A DNA stretch of 64,000 nt, from NCBI RefSeq assembly GCF_049896245.1, contig NZ_JAFCTX010000011.1:62001-126000 (forward strand). Direction: 5' to 3'. The stretch comes from Cypionkella sp049896245 (GTDB lineage Bacteria; Pseudomonadota; Alphaproteobacteria; Rhodobacterales; Rhodobacteraceae). The notes under the pieces were generated by a model. It was given only the letters and a program-made list of their open reading frames with translations. It did no database searches and was not told where the DNA came from. Below are positions 51,946-60,734 of this stretch, piece after piece. A program made the position numbers and the translations under genes. Every line of letters begins with the position of its first letter. Position 1 is the stretch's first letter.

Positions 51946-52701
51946 TCAGTGCGCCAAAACCAACCAGCCTGCGACTTCGGCCAACTGCTGCATTGCGCCC
52001 AGAACATCGCCGCTTTGTCCGCCGATCTGGCGTAGGGCAAGGCGAGCGAAGATGAGTTGCACCACGATCTGGGTTGTTAAAACCAACACGGTGGCCTGCG
52101 GCCCGACCAGTGCGGCCAAGCCTATAATGACCAGTGCTAAGCCCACTAAAGCGTGGCCCAGTGTAGTGCCTGCGGCGGATTTTCCCATGCCATCGCTGCG
52201 CGCGGCGGGCATCCAGAGCAGTGCAAAGGACAAGCCCGCGCGGCTGGAAATTGCCAGTGCAATCAATGCACACGCCGCAAGCTTTGGGTTGTGCGCCGCC
52301 AAAATCGCCAGCGCCTGCCAGCGCAGGCCCAGCGATAGGATCAGCGCCAACCCGCCATAGCTGCCAATCCGGCTGTCGCGCATGATTTCCAGTTTGCGTG
52401 CGCGGTCGCGTCCGCCGCCAAAGCCATCGGCGCAGTCGGCAAGACCGTCTTCGTGCAAGCCGCCTGTTGCCAGAACACTCGCCGCCAAGGCCAGCCCCGC
52501 AGCCAGCGGTGGGGCTACACCAACCGCCAAAGCCCCGGCCAAAACCGCCGCCGCGATGCCCCCCACCAGCGCACCCGCCAGCGGAAATGCCCAGACTGCA
52601 GCACCGATGGCTGGGGCTTGGGCCATCCGCCCCGCAGGCAGACGGGTCAGCAGCATCACCGCCAGTTGCACCTCGGCCAGACAGGTGCGCAGGAGGGTCA
52701 T
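51946..52701 (-). CDS. cobS: Adenosylcobinamide-GDP ribazoletransferase (cobalamin synthase)
   Basis: 251 residues with several membrane helices and the family core LATGGLHEDGLADCADGFGGGRDRARKLEIMRDSRIGSYG, holding the acidic Mg-binding residues. It joins alpha-ribazole to adenosylcobinamide-GDP in the last assembly step; some nomenclature calls it CobV. The ATG at 52701 overlaps the cobT stop by ATGA. Confidence 0.95.
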   Translation of the reverse strand: MTLLRTCLAEVQLAVMLLTRLPAGRMAQAPAIGAAVWAFPLAGALVGGIAAAVLAGALAVGVAPPLAAGLALAASVLATGGLHEDGLADCADGFGGGRDRARKLEIMRDSRIGSYGGLALILSLGLRWQALAILAAHNPKLAACALIALAISSRAGLSFALLWMPAARSDGMGKSAAGTTLGHALVGLALVIIGLAALVGPQATVLVLTTQIVVQLIFARLALRQIGGQSGDVLGAMQQLAEVAGWLVLAH

Positions 52702-53720
52702 GCCCCCGTAGTCTCAGATTCAGAAACCCCAGCCTCGCCGAAGGTGGCCATGCCGTTGTGACACTCCAACGCCGCGCGCAGGATGCCAAGGGCGAGCGCG
52801 GCACCAGATCCTTCGCCCAAGCGCATGTCAAACTCCAGCACCGCACGTTTGTTCAAGGCCGCCAGCAGCTTGCGATGCCCCGGCTCGGCGCTTTGGTGGC
52901 CGACGAGGCAGTGATCGAGCAAGGCAGGGTCGGCGGCATACAATGCCGAAGCCGCTGCCGTGCAAATGAAACCATCCAGAATAACCGGAATCCGTGCCGC
53001 CCGTGCCGCCAGCACAGCCCCACAAATCGCCGCTTGTTCGCGCCCGCCCAAGGCCGCCAAAACGCCCATCGCGGTCAGGCCTTTGTGGCGGGCAAGACCG
53101 GTCTCAATCGCGGCAATCTTGCGCTTGATGCCATCGCTGTCCGATCCGGTTCCGGCCCCAACCCATCCGGCCACATCGCCGCCAAACAGCGCTGAGGTCA
53201 TTGCTGCGGCAACGGTGGAATTGCCGATGCCCATTTCACCCAAGATCAGCACATCGGCGCTGACATCCACCGCATTCGCCCCGGCCTGCATGGCAGCCAA
53301 AGTCTCGGCTTCAGTCATAGCGGCGCTTTCGGTGAAATCAGCCGTTGGGCGGTCAAGCTCTAGCGCGATTACCGACAGATCGGCACCATTGGCACGGCAG
53401 AGCTGGTTGATTGCGGCTCCGCCTGCTTGAAAATTGCCGACCATCTGCGCGGTGACGGCCTGCGGATAGGGATTGACGCCTTGGGCGCAAATGCCGTGGT
53501 TTCCGGCAAAAACCAGCGCTTGGGCTTTTGTGATCTGTGGGCGGGCTGTGCCGCGCCAGCTTGCCATGAACACGGCCAATTCTTCCAGCCGCCCCAAAGA
53601 TCCCGGCGGTTTGGTCAGGCTGTTTTGCCGCGCAAGGGCTGCATCGGCTGCTTTTGCATCGGCTTGTGGCAGGCTTGCCGCCAGATCGGCGATGGCGGCC
53701 AGAGAGCTCAGTTTCATCAT
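52698..53720 (-). CDS. cobT: Nicotinate-nucleotide-dimethylbenzimidazole phosphoribosyltransferase
   Basis: 340 residues. LTKPPGSLGRLEELAVFMA, VFAGNHGICAQGVNPYP and the C-terminal catalytic Glu in LEFDMRLGEGSGAALAL are diagnostic. It makes alpha-ribazole phosphate from DMB and nicotinate mononucleotide, using the DMB made by BluB. In Pseudomonas-type naming it is CobU. Overlaps cobU upstream (ATGA) and cobS downstream. Confidence 0.95.
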   Translation of the reverse strand: MMKLSSLAAIADLAASLPQADAKAADAALARQNSLTKPPGSLGRLEELAVFMASWRGTARPQITKAQALVFAGNHGICAQGVNPYPQAVTAQMVGNFQAGGAAINQLCRANGADLSVIALELDRPTADFTESAAMTEAETLAAMQAGANAVDVSADVLILGEMGIGNSTVAAAMTSALFGGDVAGWVGAGTGSDSDGIKRKIAAIETGLARHKGLTAMGVLAALGGREQAAICGAVLAARAARIPVILDGFICTAAASALYAADPALLDHCLVGHQSAEPGHRKLLAALNKRAVLEFDMRLGEGSGAALALGILRAALECHNGMATFGEAGVSESETTGA

Positions 53721-54223
53721 TTCACCTTCATTGGCAGGCCCGAGACGGCGAGAATCACCTCATCCGCCTCGGCTGCGATCCATTGGTTCAGGGTGCCCGC
53801 CGCATCGCGAAATGCGCGGGCAAGGGCGTTGTCCGGCACGATGCCCATGCCGACTTCATTGGTGACAAACACCACGGGGCTGGTTTGGCGCGGCAAAGCG
53901 GCCAGCAAAGCCTGCGCCGCCTCGCGCCAGTCGTGATCCCCCAGCATCAGATTGGTCAGCCACAACGTCAGGCAATCGACCAAGCGCGGGCCTTTGCCAT
54001 TGGTCGCGGTGAGGGCTGCGATCAGATCCAAAGGTTCGGCATGTGTGATCCATTCAGGCCCCCGCCGCGCTTGATGCTCAGTAATGCGGGCGCGCATTTC
54101 GGCGTCCCAAGCCTGCGCCGTGGCGATGTAATGCGCGGGGCTGCCAATCTGTAAAACGCGATCTTCCGCAATCCGGCTTTTGCCAGAGCGCGCGCCGCCG
54201 GTGATCAGGATGGTTTTGTGCAT
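53717..54223 (-). CDS. cobU: Adenosylcobinamide kinase / adenosylcobinamide-phosphate guanylyltransferase
   Basis: 168 residues from the ATG at 54223. P-loop ITGGARSGKSRIAE, HYIATAQAWDAEMRARI and FVTNEVGMGIVPDNALARAFRDAAGTLNQ are typical of CobU (CobP). It phosphorylates adenosylcobinamide and attaches GMP, the last activation before ribazole transfer. Divergent from the phosphatase gene; 67 nt separate the starts. Confidence 0.94.
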   Translation of the reverse strand: MHKTILITGGARSGKSRIAEDRVLQIGSPAHYIATAQAWDAEMRARITEHQARRGPEWITHAEPLDLIAALTATNGKGPRLVDCLTLWLTNLMLGDHDWREAAQALLAALPRQTSPVVFVTNEVGMGIVPDNALARAFRDAAGTLNQWIAAEADEVILAVSGLPMKVK

Positions 54224-54290
54224 ATCGGCCCTTGCTCCTTGGCCGATGTCAAAGCAGAAACAGGGCCAGCGCGAAAGGAGAAATGCGACC

Positions 54291-54917
54291 GTGCCTGCTG
54301 ATGCCCCGACACAGACCGCGACAGATGCCCCGACAGAACCCGCGACAGATCGCCAAACCGAGATCATGCTGATCCGCCACGCCCCCGCGCTGACCGAGGG
54401 GCGAATGGCAGGGCGGCGCGATGTGGCCGCCGATTGCAGCGATGCTATGGCCTTTGCGGCGCTGCGCGGCGCGGTGGCGGCGGCGGATCATTGGCGGATC
54501 AGCCCGGCGCGGCGCTGTGTGCAGACGGCTGCGGCGCTGTGGCCTGACCTTACGCCAGAGCAGGACGCGCGGCTGTGGGAGCAGGATTTTGGCGCTTGGG
54601 AGGGGGTTCCTTTTACCGAATTGCCGGATTTGGGGATGCTGTCGGGTGCGGCACTGGCGGCGCATCGCCCACCGGAGGGCGAGAGTTTTCTGGATCTTTA
54701 TGCGCGGGTGACGCCCGTTTTGCTTGCGGCCGGGTCGCTGGGCGGGCGCATCGTGATCGTCGCCCATGCCGGAGTGATCCGCGCGGCTTTGGGCTTGGCG
54801 TTGGGAGTGCCCGCTTTGGGGCTGGCGTTCCAGATCGCCCCTTTGTCGCTGACCACGATTGTCGCGCTGCCGGGGGGGGCGTTCTCGATTGCGGGCGTCA
54901 ATCGGATGCGGCGATGA
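54291..54917 (+). CDS. cobC: Alpha-ribazole phosphatase-like histidine phosphatase
   Basis: 208 residues from a GTG at 54291, which has AAAGGAG upstream; an in-frame ATG at 54246 is preceded by no RBS, and the first ATG in the conserved domain is at 54366. The catalytic IMLIRHAPALTEG (RHG-type), RRDVAA, WEQDFGAWEGVPFTELP and the second His in VIVAHAGVIRAAL are present. It removes the phosphate of alpha-ribazole phosphate. The first 25 residues are encoded by two 24-nt tandem repeats (54300-54347). The stop overlaps bluE by ATGA. Confidence 0.85.
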   Translation: MPADAPTQTATDAPTEPATDRQTEIMLIRHAPALTEGRMAGRRDVAADCSDAMAFAALRGAVAAADHWRISPARRCVQTAAALWPDLTPEQDARLWEQDFGAWEGVPFTELPDLGMLSGAALAAHRPPEGESFLDLYARVTPVLLAAGSLGGRIVIVAHAGVIRAALGLALGVPALGLAFQIAPLSLTTIVALPGGAFSIAGVNRMRR

Positions 54918-55735
54918 GCGTGCAAAGCACCCGCGTGGCGGGGCATTTTGGCGAGTTGTTGCAGGGGCGGATCGGGCGGGATGGCCCGCTGGCGCTGGTG
55001 ACATTGCCGTGTGATGCGCTGGGGGTGACGGCAAGCCTTGTGACGGGGCAGGCGTTTTCGATCACCAAAGCCAGCGCCGCCATCATACCCGAAGAACGGG
55101 CGGTCAAGCTGCTAACTCTGTTAGATCTTTCGATCTCGGGTCGGGTGGGCTTCACGGCAGAGATGCTGCCTGGCGGTGGCGCGGGTGTCTCGACGGCTGC
55201 CTTGGTGGCGCTGGCACGTTTGGCGGGCTGGCAGGGGGATGCGATAGCTCTGGCGCGGGCCTGCATCGGGGTGGAAGGGGCGTCGGACCCATTGATGCTG
55301 CCGCTGCCGTCGCAGATACTTTGGGCCTCGCGTCAGGGCGAAATTCTTGCCACCATGCCGCCGCCGCCCGCGATGGAGATCATCGGTGGATTTTTCGGCC
55401 CACCGCGCCGCACTGACCCGCAGGATGTGGATTTTCCCGATATTGCGGATCTGATCCAGCAATGGCGAGGCGCCGCCACTGCCCGCGATCTGCCACGCAT
55501 CGCGGCTCTGGCCAGCCTCTCGGCAAGCCGCACCTTGGCGCATCGCGGGACGCAAAGTGATCCCATCGCGTCGCTTGCAGCAGACCTTGGGGCCTTGGGT
55601 TATGTCATTGCCCATACCGGGGCGGCGCGTGGACTGATCTTCGCGCCCGGTGAGGTTCCGCAGCAAGCCAGCGTCGCTTTGCACGCGGCAGGTCTGCGCG
55701 GTGTCGTGCAGTTTCTGGCCGGGGGGGGCAGATGA
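54914..55735 (+). CDS. bluE: GHMP-type L-threonine kinase
   Basis: 273 residues. VAGHFGELLQGRIG and PGGGAGVSTAALVALARLAG (GHMP loop with a Val in place of the usual Ser) mark the PduX/BluE branch. It phosphorylates L-threonine for the aminopropanol arm of cobalamin; BluE of Rhodobacter is the known example. The role fits its position, directly ahead of cbiB and the threonine-phosphate decarboxylase. ATGA overlaps on both sides. Confidence 0.88.
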   Translation: MSVQSTRVAGHFGELLQGRIGRDGPLALVTLPCDALGVTASLVTGQAFSITKASAAIIPEERAVKLLTLLDLSISGRVGFTAEMLPGGGAGVSTAALVALARLAGWQGDAIALARACIGVEGASDPLMLPLPSQILWASRQGEILATMPPPPAMEIIGGFFGPPRRTDPQDVDFPDIADLIQQWRGAATARDLPRIAALASLSASRTLAHRGTQSDPIASLAADLGALGYVIAHTGAARGLIFAPGEVPQQASVALHAAGLRGVVQFLAGGGR

Positions 55736-56673
55736 GTTTTGCCGCGATGATGCTGGTGGCAATGGTGTTGGACAGTCTGATCGGCTGGCCTGCGCGGCTT
55801 TACGCGGTGATCGGCCATCCGGTGACATGGATCGGCGCGCTGATCCGCTGGCTTGATCTTTCGCTAAACCACGATTCTGCACGCGAAAGGTCGCGCCGGA
55901 TGGCAGGGATGGCGACGGCGCTGGTGGTGATCGGCGTCACGGGCGGTGTGGCGTGGGCGTTGCAATGCGCGCTGCCGGCGGGCTGGCCGGGCATTGTGAT
56001 CGGCGGTGTGCTGGCTTGGCCGCTGCTGGCACTGCGGTCGATGTACGTCCATGTCGCGGCGGTGATTTCCCCGTTGCAAAGCAACGATTTGGAACAGGCG
56101 CGCTTTGCGGTCTCGATGATCGTCGGGCGCAATGCTGCCGTGTTGGATCAGGCTGGCGTGGCGCGGGCGGCGATGGAATCTCTCGCAGAAAACACCTCGG
56201 ATGGCATTGTGGCCCCACTGTTTTGGGGCGCGATTTTGGGTCTGCCGGGTATCGCCGCCTACAAAGCGATCAACACGCTGGACTCGATGATTGGCCACCG
56301 CACGCCACGGTTTGAGGCGTTCGGCTGGGTCTCGGCCCGTATCGACGATCTGGTCAATCTGATCCCGGCGCGACTGACGGGGGCGGTGTTTGCGCTGGTC
56401 TCCACCGCGCCGCGAAAGGCGGTAAACGTTATGTGGCGCGATGCTGGTCTGCACCGCTCGCCCAACGCGGGCTGGCCAGAGGCCGCGATGGCCGCTGGCC
56501 TTGGCGTGCGGCTGTCCGGCCCGCGCGTTTATGCCGACCGCGTGGCGGAGGAGCCTTGGGTCAACGCGGACGCCCCAGATCCGACCCCCGCCGATCTGCA
56601 ACGAGGCCTTGCGCTTTATGTCCGGGCGATGTTTGTGCTGGGCGCAGCGCTGCTCGGTTTGGCGCTGGTCTGA
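55732..56673 (+). CDS. cbiB: Adenosylcobinamide-phosphate synthase
   Basis: 313 residues with several membrane helices; family motifs GWPARLYAVIGHPVTWIGALI, ESLAENTSDGIVAPLFWGAILGLPGIAAYKAINTLDSMIGHR and GWPEAAMAAGLGVRLSGPRVY are clear. It attaches the aminopropanol (phosphate) arm to adenosylcobyrate, using the product of the next gene. Named CobD in Pseudomonas-type nomenclature. The stop is 8 nt before the decarboxylase start. Confidence 0.94.
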   Translation: MSFAAMMLVAMVLDSLIGWPARLYAVIGHPVTWIGALIRWLDLSLNHDSARERSRRMAGMATALVVIGVTGGVAWALQCALPAGWPGIVIGGVLAWPLLALRSMYVHVAAVISPLQSNDLEQARFAVSMIVGRNAAVLDQAGVARAAMESLAENTSDGIVAPLFWGAILGLPGIAAYKAINTLDSMIGHRTPRFEAFGWVSARIDDLVNLIPARLTGAVFALVSTAPRKAVNVMWRDAGLHRSPNAGWPEAAMAAGLGVRLSGPRVYADRVAEEPWVNADAPDPTPADLQRGLALYVRAMFVLGAALLGLALV

Positions 56674-56681
56674 GGGGGCAG

Positions 56682-57641
56682 ATGCGCGACCACGGGGGGA
56701 ATATCGACGGGGCAATCGCTCGCTTTGGCGGTGTGGATTGGATTGATCTGTCGACTGGCATCAACCGCGTGCCCTATAGGGTCCCAGTTTTGCAGCGCGA
56801 AGACTGGACGATGCTGCCCACTCAAACCGCCAAGCAAGCCTTGTTGGATGTCGCCGCCAAAACCTATCGTTGCACCGCCCCAATGCTGGCGGTGGCGGGT
56901 GCGCAGGCGGCAATCCAGATGATCCCCCGGCTTGGCAAACCGGGAAAGGCCCGTGTGCTGGGGCCGACCTATAACGAACATGCAGCCAGCCTGCACGCCG
57001 CTGGTTGGAGCGTTGAACAGGTCAGTCAGTTCGGCCAGTTGGCGGGGGCCGACCTCGCTGTGGTGGTGAACCCCAATAATCCCGATGGTCGATCCTATGC
57101 GCCCGCTGATCTGCTGGCTTTGGCCGCGCAAGTCGGGCGCTTGGTGGTGGATGAAAGTTTCGCCGATGCGCAGCCGGAGCTGTCCTTGCTGCCGCAAGCC
57201 GGGCAGGCGGGTCTGCTGGTGCTGCGTTCTTTCGGCAAGTTCTACGGGTTGGCCGGGGTGCGGTTGGGCTTTGTGATTGGCTGTGCGGAAGACATCGCGG
57301 CTTTGCAGGAAATGTCGGGGCCTTGGCCTGTGAATGGTGCTGCCCTGCGGATTGGGGCTGTGGCTTTGGCGGATGCAGCTTGGGCCGAGACGACAGTGCA
57401 ACGGCTGCGGTCGGAGGTTGCACAGGCCGATGTTTTGGCGCAGGCCGCAGGCTGGCAACTGGTCGGCGGCTGCGAATTGTTCCGCAGCTATGAGACGCCG
57501 GATGCAGAAACCGCACAATTCCGACTGGCAAAACAGCGAATCTGGAGCAGAATCTTTCCCTATTCAAACCGATGGCTGCGGATCGGCCTTCCCGGCTCGC
57601 CTGGTGAATGGGCGCGACTGACCCGCGCTTTGGAGGTATGA
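56682..57641 (+). CDS. cobC: L-threonine-O-3-phosphate decarboxylase
   Basis: 319 residues from the ATG at 56682, with GAGGGGG upstream. A class I/II PLP fold: DLSTGINRVPY, NPNNPDGRSY, VVDESFAD and the PLP-Lys in VLRSFGKFYGLAGVRLGF. It makes aminopropanol phosphate from threonine phosphate. It is CobC in Pseudomonas-type naming and CobD in Salmonella; the phosphatase above carries the same symbol, so context matters. Its stop overlaps the ATG pair of bluB. Confidence 0.92.
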   Translation: MRDHGGNIDGAIARFGGVDWIDLSTGINRVPYRVPVLQREDWTMLPTQTAKQALLDVAAKTYRCTAPMLAVAGAQAAIQMIPRLGKPGKARVLGPTYNEHAASLHAAGWSVEQVSQFGQLAGADLAVVVNPNNPDGRSYAPADLLALAAQVGRLVVDESFADAQPELSLLPQAGQAGLLVLRSFGKFYGLAGVRLGFVIGCAEDIAALQEMSGPWPVNGAALRIGAVALADAAWAETTVQRLRSEVAQADVLAQAAGWQLVGGCELFRSYETPDAETAQFRLAKQRIWSRIFPYSNRWLRIGLPGSPGEWARLTRALEV

Positions 57642-58264
57642 TGCAGTTCACCCCAGACGAATCCGCCACCCTGTTGCGCATCCTGCAATGGCGCCGCGAC
57701 GTGCGGCATTTCCGCCCTGATCCGGTGGATGAGGCGGTGTTGGAGCGGCTTCGCGCCACGATGGATTGCGCGCCTTCGGTCGGCAACGCGCGGCCTTGGC
57801 GGGTAATCCGGGTCGATGATCTCAGCCTGCGCGCCGCCGTGCGGGCCAATTTCAGCCGTTGCAACGCTGAGGCCGCAAAGCTTTACTGCGGCGAAAAGCA
57901 CGCGGAATATCTGGCGCTGAAACTGGCGGGGCTTGAGATCGCCCCGGTGCAACTGGCGGTGTTCAACGTGATGGACCCAGAGGCCGGGCATGGCCTAGGT
58001 CGGCAGACGCTGCCCGAAACGCTGCGGCAATCGACGGCGATGGCTGTTCATACTTTGTGGCTGGCGGCGCGGGCCGAGAATTTAGGCATCGGCATGGTTT
58101 CAATTTTGGAGCCACAAGACATCGAAGCGCTGCTGAGTGTGCCAGAAGGCTGGGAGTTTGCTGCCTATCTCTGCCTCGGCCATCCTGAATTCATGGATGA
58201 CACCCCGCTTTTACACCGCACGGGCTGGCAGGAAAACACCCAGACCGAATGGCCGCGGCGCTGA
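57641..58264 (+). CDS. bluB: 5,6-dimethylbenzimidazole synthase
   Basis: 207 residues of the nitroreductase fold. LLRILQWRRDVRHFRPDPVDE, APSVGNARPWRVIRV, the STAMAVHTLWLAARAENLGIGMVS segment and WEFAAYLCLGHPE are typical of BluB, which breaks down FMN in the presence of oxygen to release DMB. GGAGGT precedes two consecutive ATGs (57638 and 57641); spacing favours the second. Its product goes to CobT. Confidence 0.93.
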   Translation: MQFTPDESATLLRILQWRRDVRHFRPDPVDEAVLERLRATMDCAPSVGNARPWRVIRVDDLSLRAAVRANFSRCNAEAAKLYCGEKHAEYLALKLAGLEIAPVQLAVFNVMDPEAGHGLGRQTLPETLRQSTAMAVHTLWLAARAENLGIGMVSILEPQDIEALLSVPEGWEFAAYLCLGHPEFMDDTPLLHRTGWQENTQTEWPRR

Positions 58265-58307
58265 GGTCGCTCTTCAAGCCTGTCAGCTTTCATCGCTGCG
58301 TCGGCGC

Positions 58308-59753
58308 TTATCTTGCCAAACCAAGCAGCGCTGTGACGTCGACATGCGCCTCCATATGTGCGGCCAAGGCATCTAAAACGGCGTCAACTCCAGCGCTGTA
58401 GTGCAAGCCCGAAGCCTGCGCGCCGATCTGGCGCAGGAAGCCCGCGCGAAATTGGTCGTTGGCGAACATGCCGTGCAGATAGCTGCCCATCACGCAGCCG
58501 TTGGCTGAAACTGCGCCTTCGGCTTGGCCGTTAACATAGGCGAACGGGCGGGCGCGATCAGGCCCCTCAGTACGCCCGATATGAATCTCATAGCCCTGCA
58601 TCGCAAGCCCGGTGGCGGCATGAACAGCTTCGGTCCGCGTCAGCCGCTTGTCCGGGGTCATCAAGGTTTCGACATTCAAAGCGCAAAGGCCCAAGGTTTC
58701 GCCCATTGGCCCCTCAATCCCCTCAGGATCACGCACAATTTGGCCAAGCATCTGATAGCCGCCACAAATCCCCAGCACGCGACCGCCGCGCCGCAGATGC
58801 GCCGCCAGATCCACATCCCAGCCCTGCGCCCGCAGATAAGCCAGATCGCCGCGTGTGGATTTCGAGCCGGGAATGATCACCAGATCGGTATCGCCGGGGA
58901 TGGCTTGGCCAGCCCGCACCATCTGCAAACTGACGCCAGCTTCCAGAGCCAAAGGGTCGAGGTCGTCGAAATTTGCAATCCGCGACAACACCAGCGCCGC
59001 GATTTTATATCCACCCGCGCCGCCCCCCTTCGGCAAGTCGAGGGCATCCTCGGCAGGCAGCTTTGACGCAGCCTCAAAAAACGGCACCACGCCAAACCCG
59101 TGCCAACCTGTGCGGGCCTCAATCAGTTTATAGCCGTCGTCAAACAAGCGGGGGTCGCCGCGAAACTTGTTGATCAAAAACCCCGCGATCATCGCATTAT
59201 CCGCAGGGTCCAGCACCGCCTGCGTGCCGACAATCTGCGCAATCACGCCGCCGCGATCAATATCGCCGGTCAGAATTACCGGGCAATTCGCCGCCCGCGC
59301 AAAGCCCATATTGGCGATGTCGCCCGAGCGCAGATTGACCTCGGCTGGCGACCCTGCACCCTCGACAATCACCAGATCAAATTGCGATTTCAACCGCTTG
59401 AAGCTGTCCAGAACCGAAGCCATCAGTGAGGGCTTCAACGCCGCATAATCGCGGGCCTTCACCGTGGCGATGCGCTTGCCCTGCACCACAACTTGGCTTC
59501 CGGTTTCAGATTCAGGCTTCAGCAACACCGGGTTCATATCGGTATGCGGCTCCAGCCCACAAGCCAAAGCCTGCAACGCCTGCGCGCGGCCAATCTCACC
59601 GCCATCGGCCGTCACTGCTGCGTTGTTGGACATGTTCTGCGGCTTGAACGGAGCCACCGAAAGCCCGCGCAGTTTAGCCGCACGGCAAAGGCCTGCCACT
59701 AGTAAAGACTTGCCGACGTTGGAGCCTGCGCCTTGGATCATCAGGGCTTTCAT
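58308..59753 (-). CDS. cobQ: Cobyric acid synthase
   Basis: 481 residues. An N-terminal dethiobiotin-synthase-like ATPase (MIQGAGSNVGKSLLVAGLCRA, PFKPQNMSNNA, PVILTGDIDRGGVIAQIVGT) is followed by a class I glutamine amidotransferase-like domain with the nucleophile in GRVLGICGGYQMLGQ and a His near YLHGMF. It amidates adenosylcobyrinic acid diamide four times. It is convergent with bluB, with 43 nt between stops. Confidence 0.95.
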   Translation of the reverse strand: MKALMIQGAGSNVGKSLLVAGLCRAAKLRGLSVAPFKPQNMSNNAAVTADGGEIGRAQALQALACGLEPHTDMNPVLLKPESETGSQVVVQGKRIATVKARDYAALKPSLMASVLDSFKRLKSQFDLVIVEGAGSPAEVNLRSGDIANMGFARAANCPVILTGDIDRGGVIAQIVGTQAVLDPADNAMIAGFLINKFRGDPRLFDDGYKLIEARTGWHGFGVVPFFEAASKLPAEDALDLPKGGGAGGYKIAALVLSRIANFDDLDPLALEAGVSLQMVRAGQAIPGDTDLVIIPGSKSTRGDLAYLRAQGWDVDLAAHLRRGGRVLGICGGYQMLGQIVRDPEGIEGPMGETLGLCALNVETLMTPDKRLTRTEAVHAATGLAMQGYEIHIGRTEGPDRARPFAYVNGQAEGAVSANGCVMGSYLHGMFANDQFRAGFLRQIGAQASGLHYSAGVDAVLDALAAHMEAHVDVTALLGLAR

Positions 59754-59789
59754 CGCGACCCTCCAGCGTTGGTTTGGCGGAGGTTTCGG

Positions 59790-60010
59790 AAGTCTCCGGC
59801 GAGAGTATTTTCTTCCAGCATGAAAGCCAAAGAATGTCGGCGCAGCATCTCGGGCCGATTGCGCGGGGGAGATGCTGCGCTTTCACACTGGGCGATCATC
59901 GGGGCTCCCCCCTGTACCGCTTCCCCGTTTTGGAACCAGAAGGTTAACATTTCGTTGCTTTCATACTGGCGAAAATACTCCGGGGGTTTGGGGGCTGGCC
60001 CCCAATCTAT
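59790..60010. repeat. Cluster of three dispersed-element copies between cobQ and cobO
   Basis: TCTCCGGCGAGAGTATTTTC with CCAGCATGAAAGC (59790-59826) faces GCTTTCATACTGGCGAAAAT (59961-59980), followed by ACTCCGGGGGTTTGGGGGCTGGCCCCC; a third partial copy, GCTTTCACACTGGG, is at 59879. The cobQ and cobO genes have the same orientation, so the segment would be transcribed from cobO towards cobQ unless it terminates. Confidence 0.65.
59840..59880. other. 12-bp stem-loop between cobO and cobQ
   Basis: GCGCAGCATCTC (59840-59851) and GAGATGCTGCGC (59869-59880) are perfect reverse complements around 17 nt, followed on the plus strand by TTTCAC. It is flanked by the dispersed-element copies and could end transcription on the plus strand or lie within a small RNA. 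Confidence 0.55.
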
Positions 60011-60031
60011 CCTGTCAGCAAAGCCACCAGA

Positions 60032-60691
60032 TCAAAATTCCACCCCCGGCTGCGCCTTGATACCCGACCGGAACGGGTGCTTCACCAGCGTCATTTCCGT
60101 CACCAAATCCGCCGCCTCAATCAACTCTGGCTTAGCGTTCCGCCCGGTCATAACCACATGGGTGAGCGGCGGTTTTTCAGCGGCCAGAAACGCCAGCACC
60201 TCGGCGATATCCAGATAGTCATAGCGCAAGGCGATGTTGATCTCATCCAGTAGCACCAGCCGATTGCCGGGATCGCGGATCAGCTCTTTTGCCTTCTCCC
60301 AGCCCTTCGCGGCCATCGCGATATCGCGGGCGCGGTCTTGGGTTTCCCAAGTAAAGCCCTCACCCATCGCGTGAAACTCGCAGAGATCGGAGAAATGCGT
60401 CTCGATGATCCGCCGCTCGCCGGTATCCCAAGCGCCTTTGATGAATTGCACAACCGCGCAGGGCATCTCATGCGCGATGCAGCGCAGAATCATCCCGAAT
60501 CCGCTCGAAGATTTACCTTTTCCCGCCCCAGTATGGACGATCAGCAACCCCTTATCGCCAGCCTTGCCGGCCATGATCTTATCGCGCGCGGCCTTCTTCT
60601 TCGCCATCTTTCGCGCGTGGCGGGCGTTTTCATCACCTGATACGTCGCTATCGGAGGTCGCTTCAATCACGGGCAGCTCTGGGTCGGCCAT
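60032..60691 (-). CDS. cobO: Cob(I)yrinic acid a,c-diamide adenosyltransferase
   Basis: 219 residues from the ATG at 60691 (MADPELPVIEATSDSDVSG). The P-loop HTGAGKGKSSSGFGM, the conserved VVQFIKGAWDTGERRI, RLVLLDEINIALRYDYLDI and HVVMTGRNAKPELIEAADLVTEM identify CobO/BtuR. It adds the adenosyl ligand to the cobalt of corrinoids. Acidic/basic N-terminal tail is usual. It is divergent from the riboswitch-controlled DUF1636-cobW-cobN unit. Confidence 0.95.
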   Translation of the reverse strand: MADPELPVIEATSDSDVSGDENARHARKMAKKKAARDKIMAGKAGDKGLLIVHTGAGKGKSSSGFGMILRCIAHEMPCAVVQFIKGAWDTGERRIIETHFSDLCEFHAMGEGFTWETQDRARDIAMAAKGWEKAKELIRDPGNRLVLLDEINIALRYDYLDIAEVLAFLAAEKPPLTHVVMTGRNAKPELIEAADLVTEMTLVKHPFRSGIKAQPGVEF

Positions 60692-60734
60692 TGGGGGTTT
60701 TCCGTTGCTTGACAAGGGGCGCAATTCTGCCACA

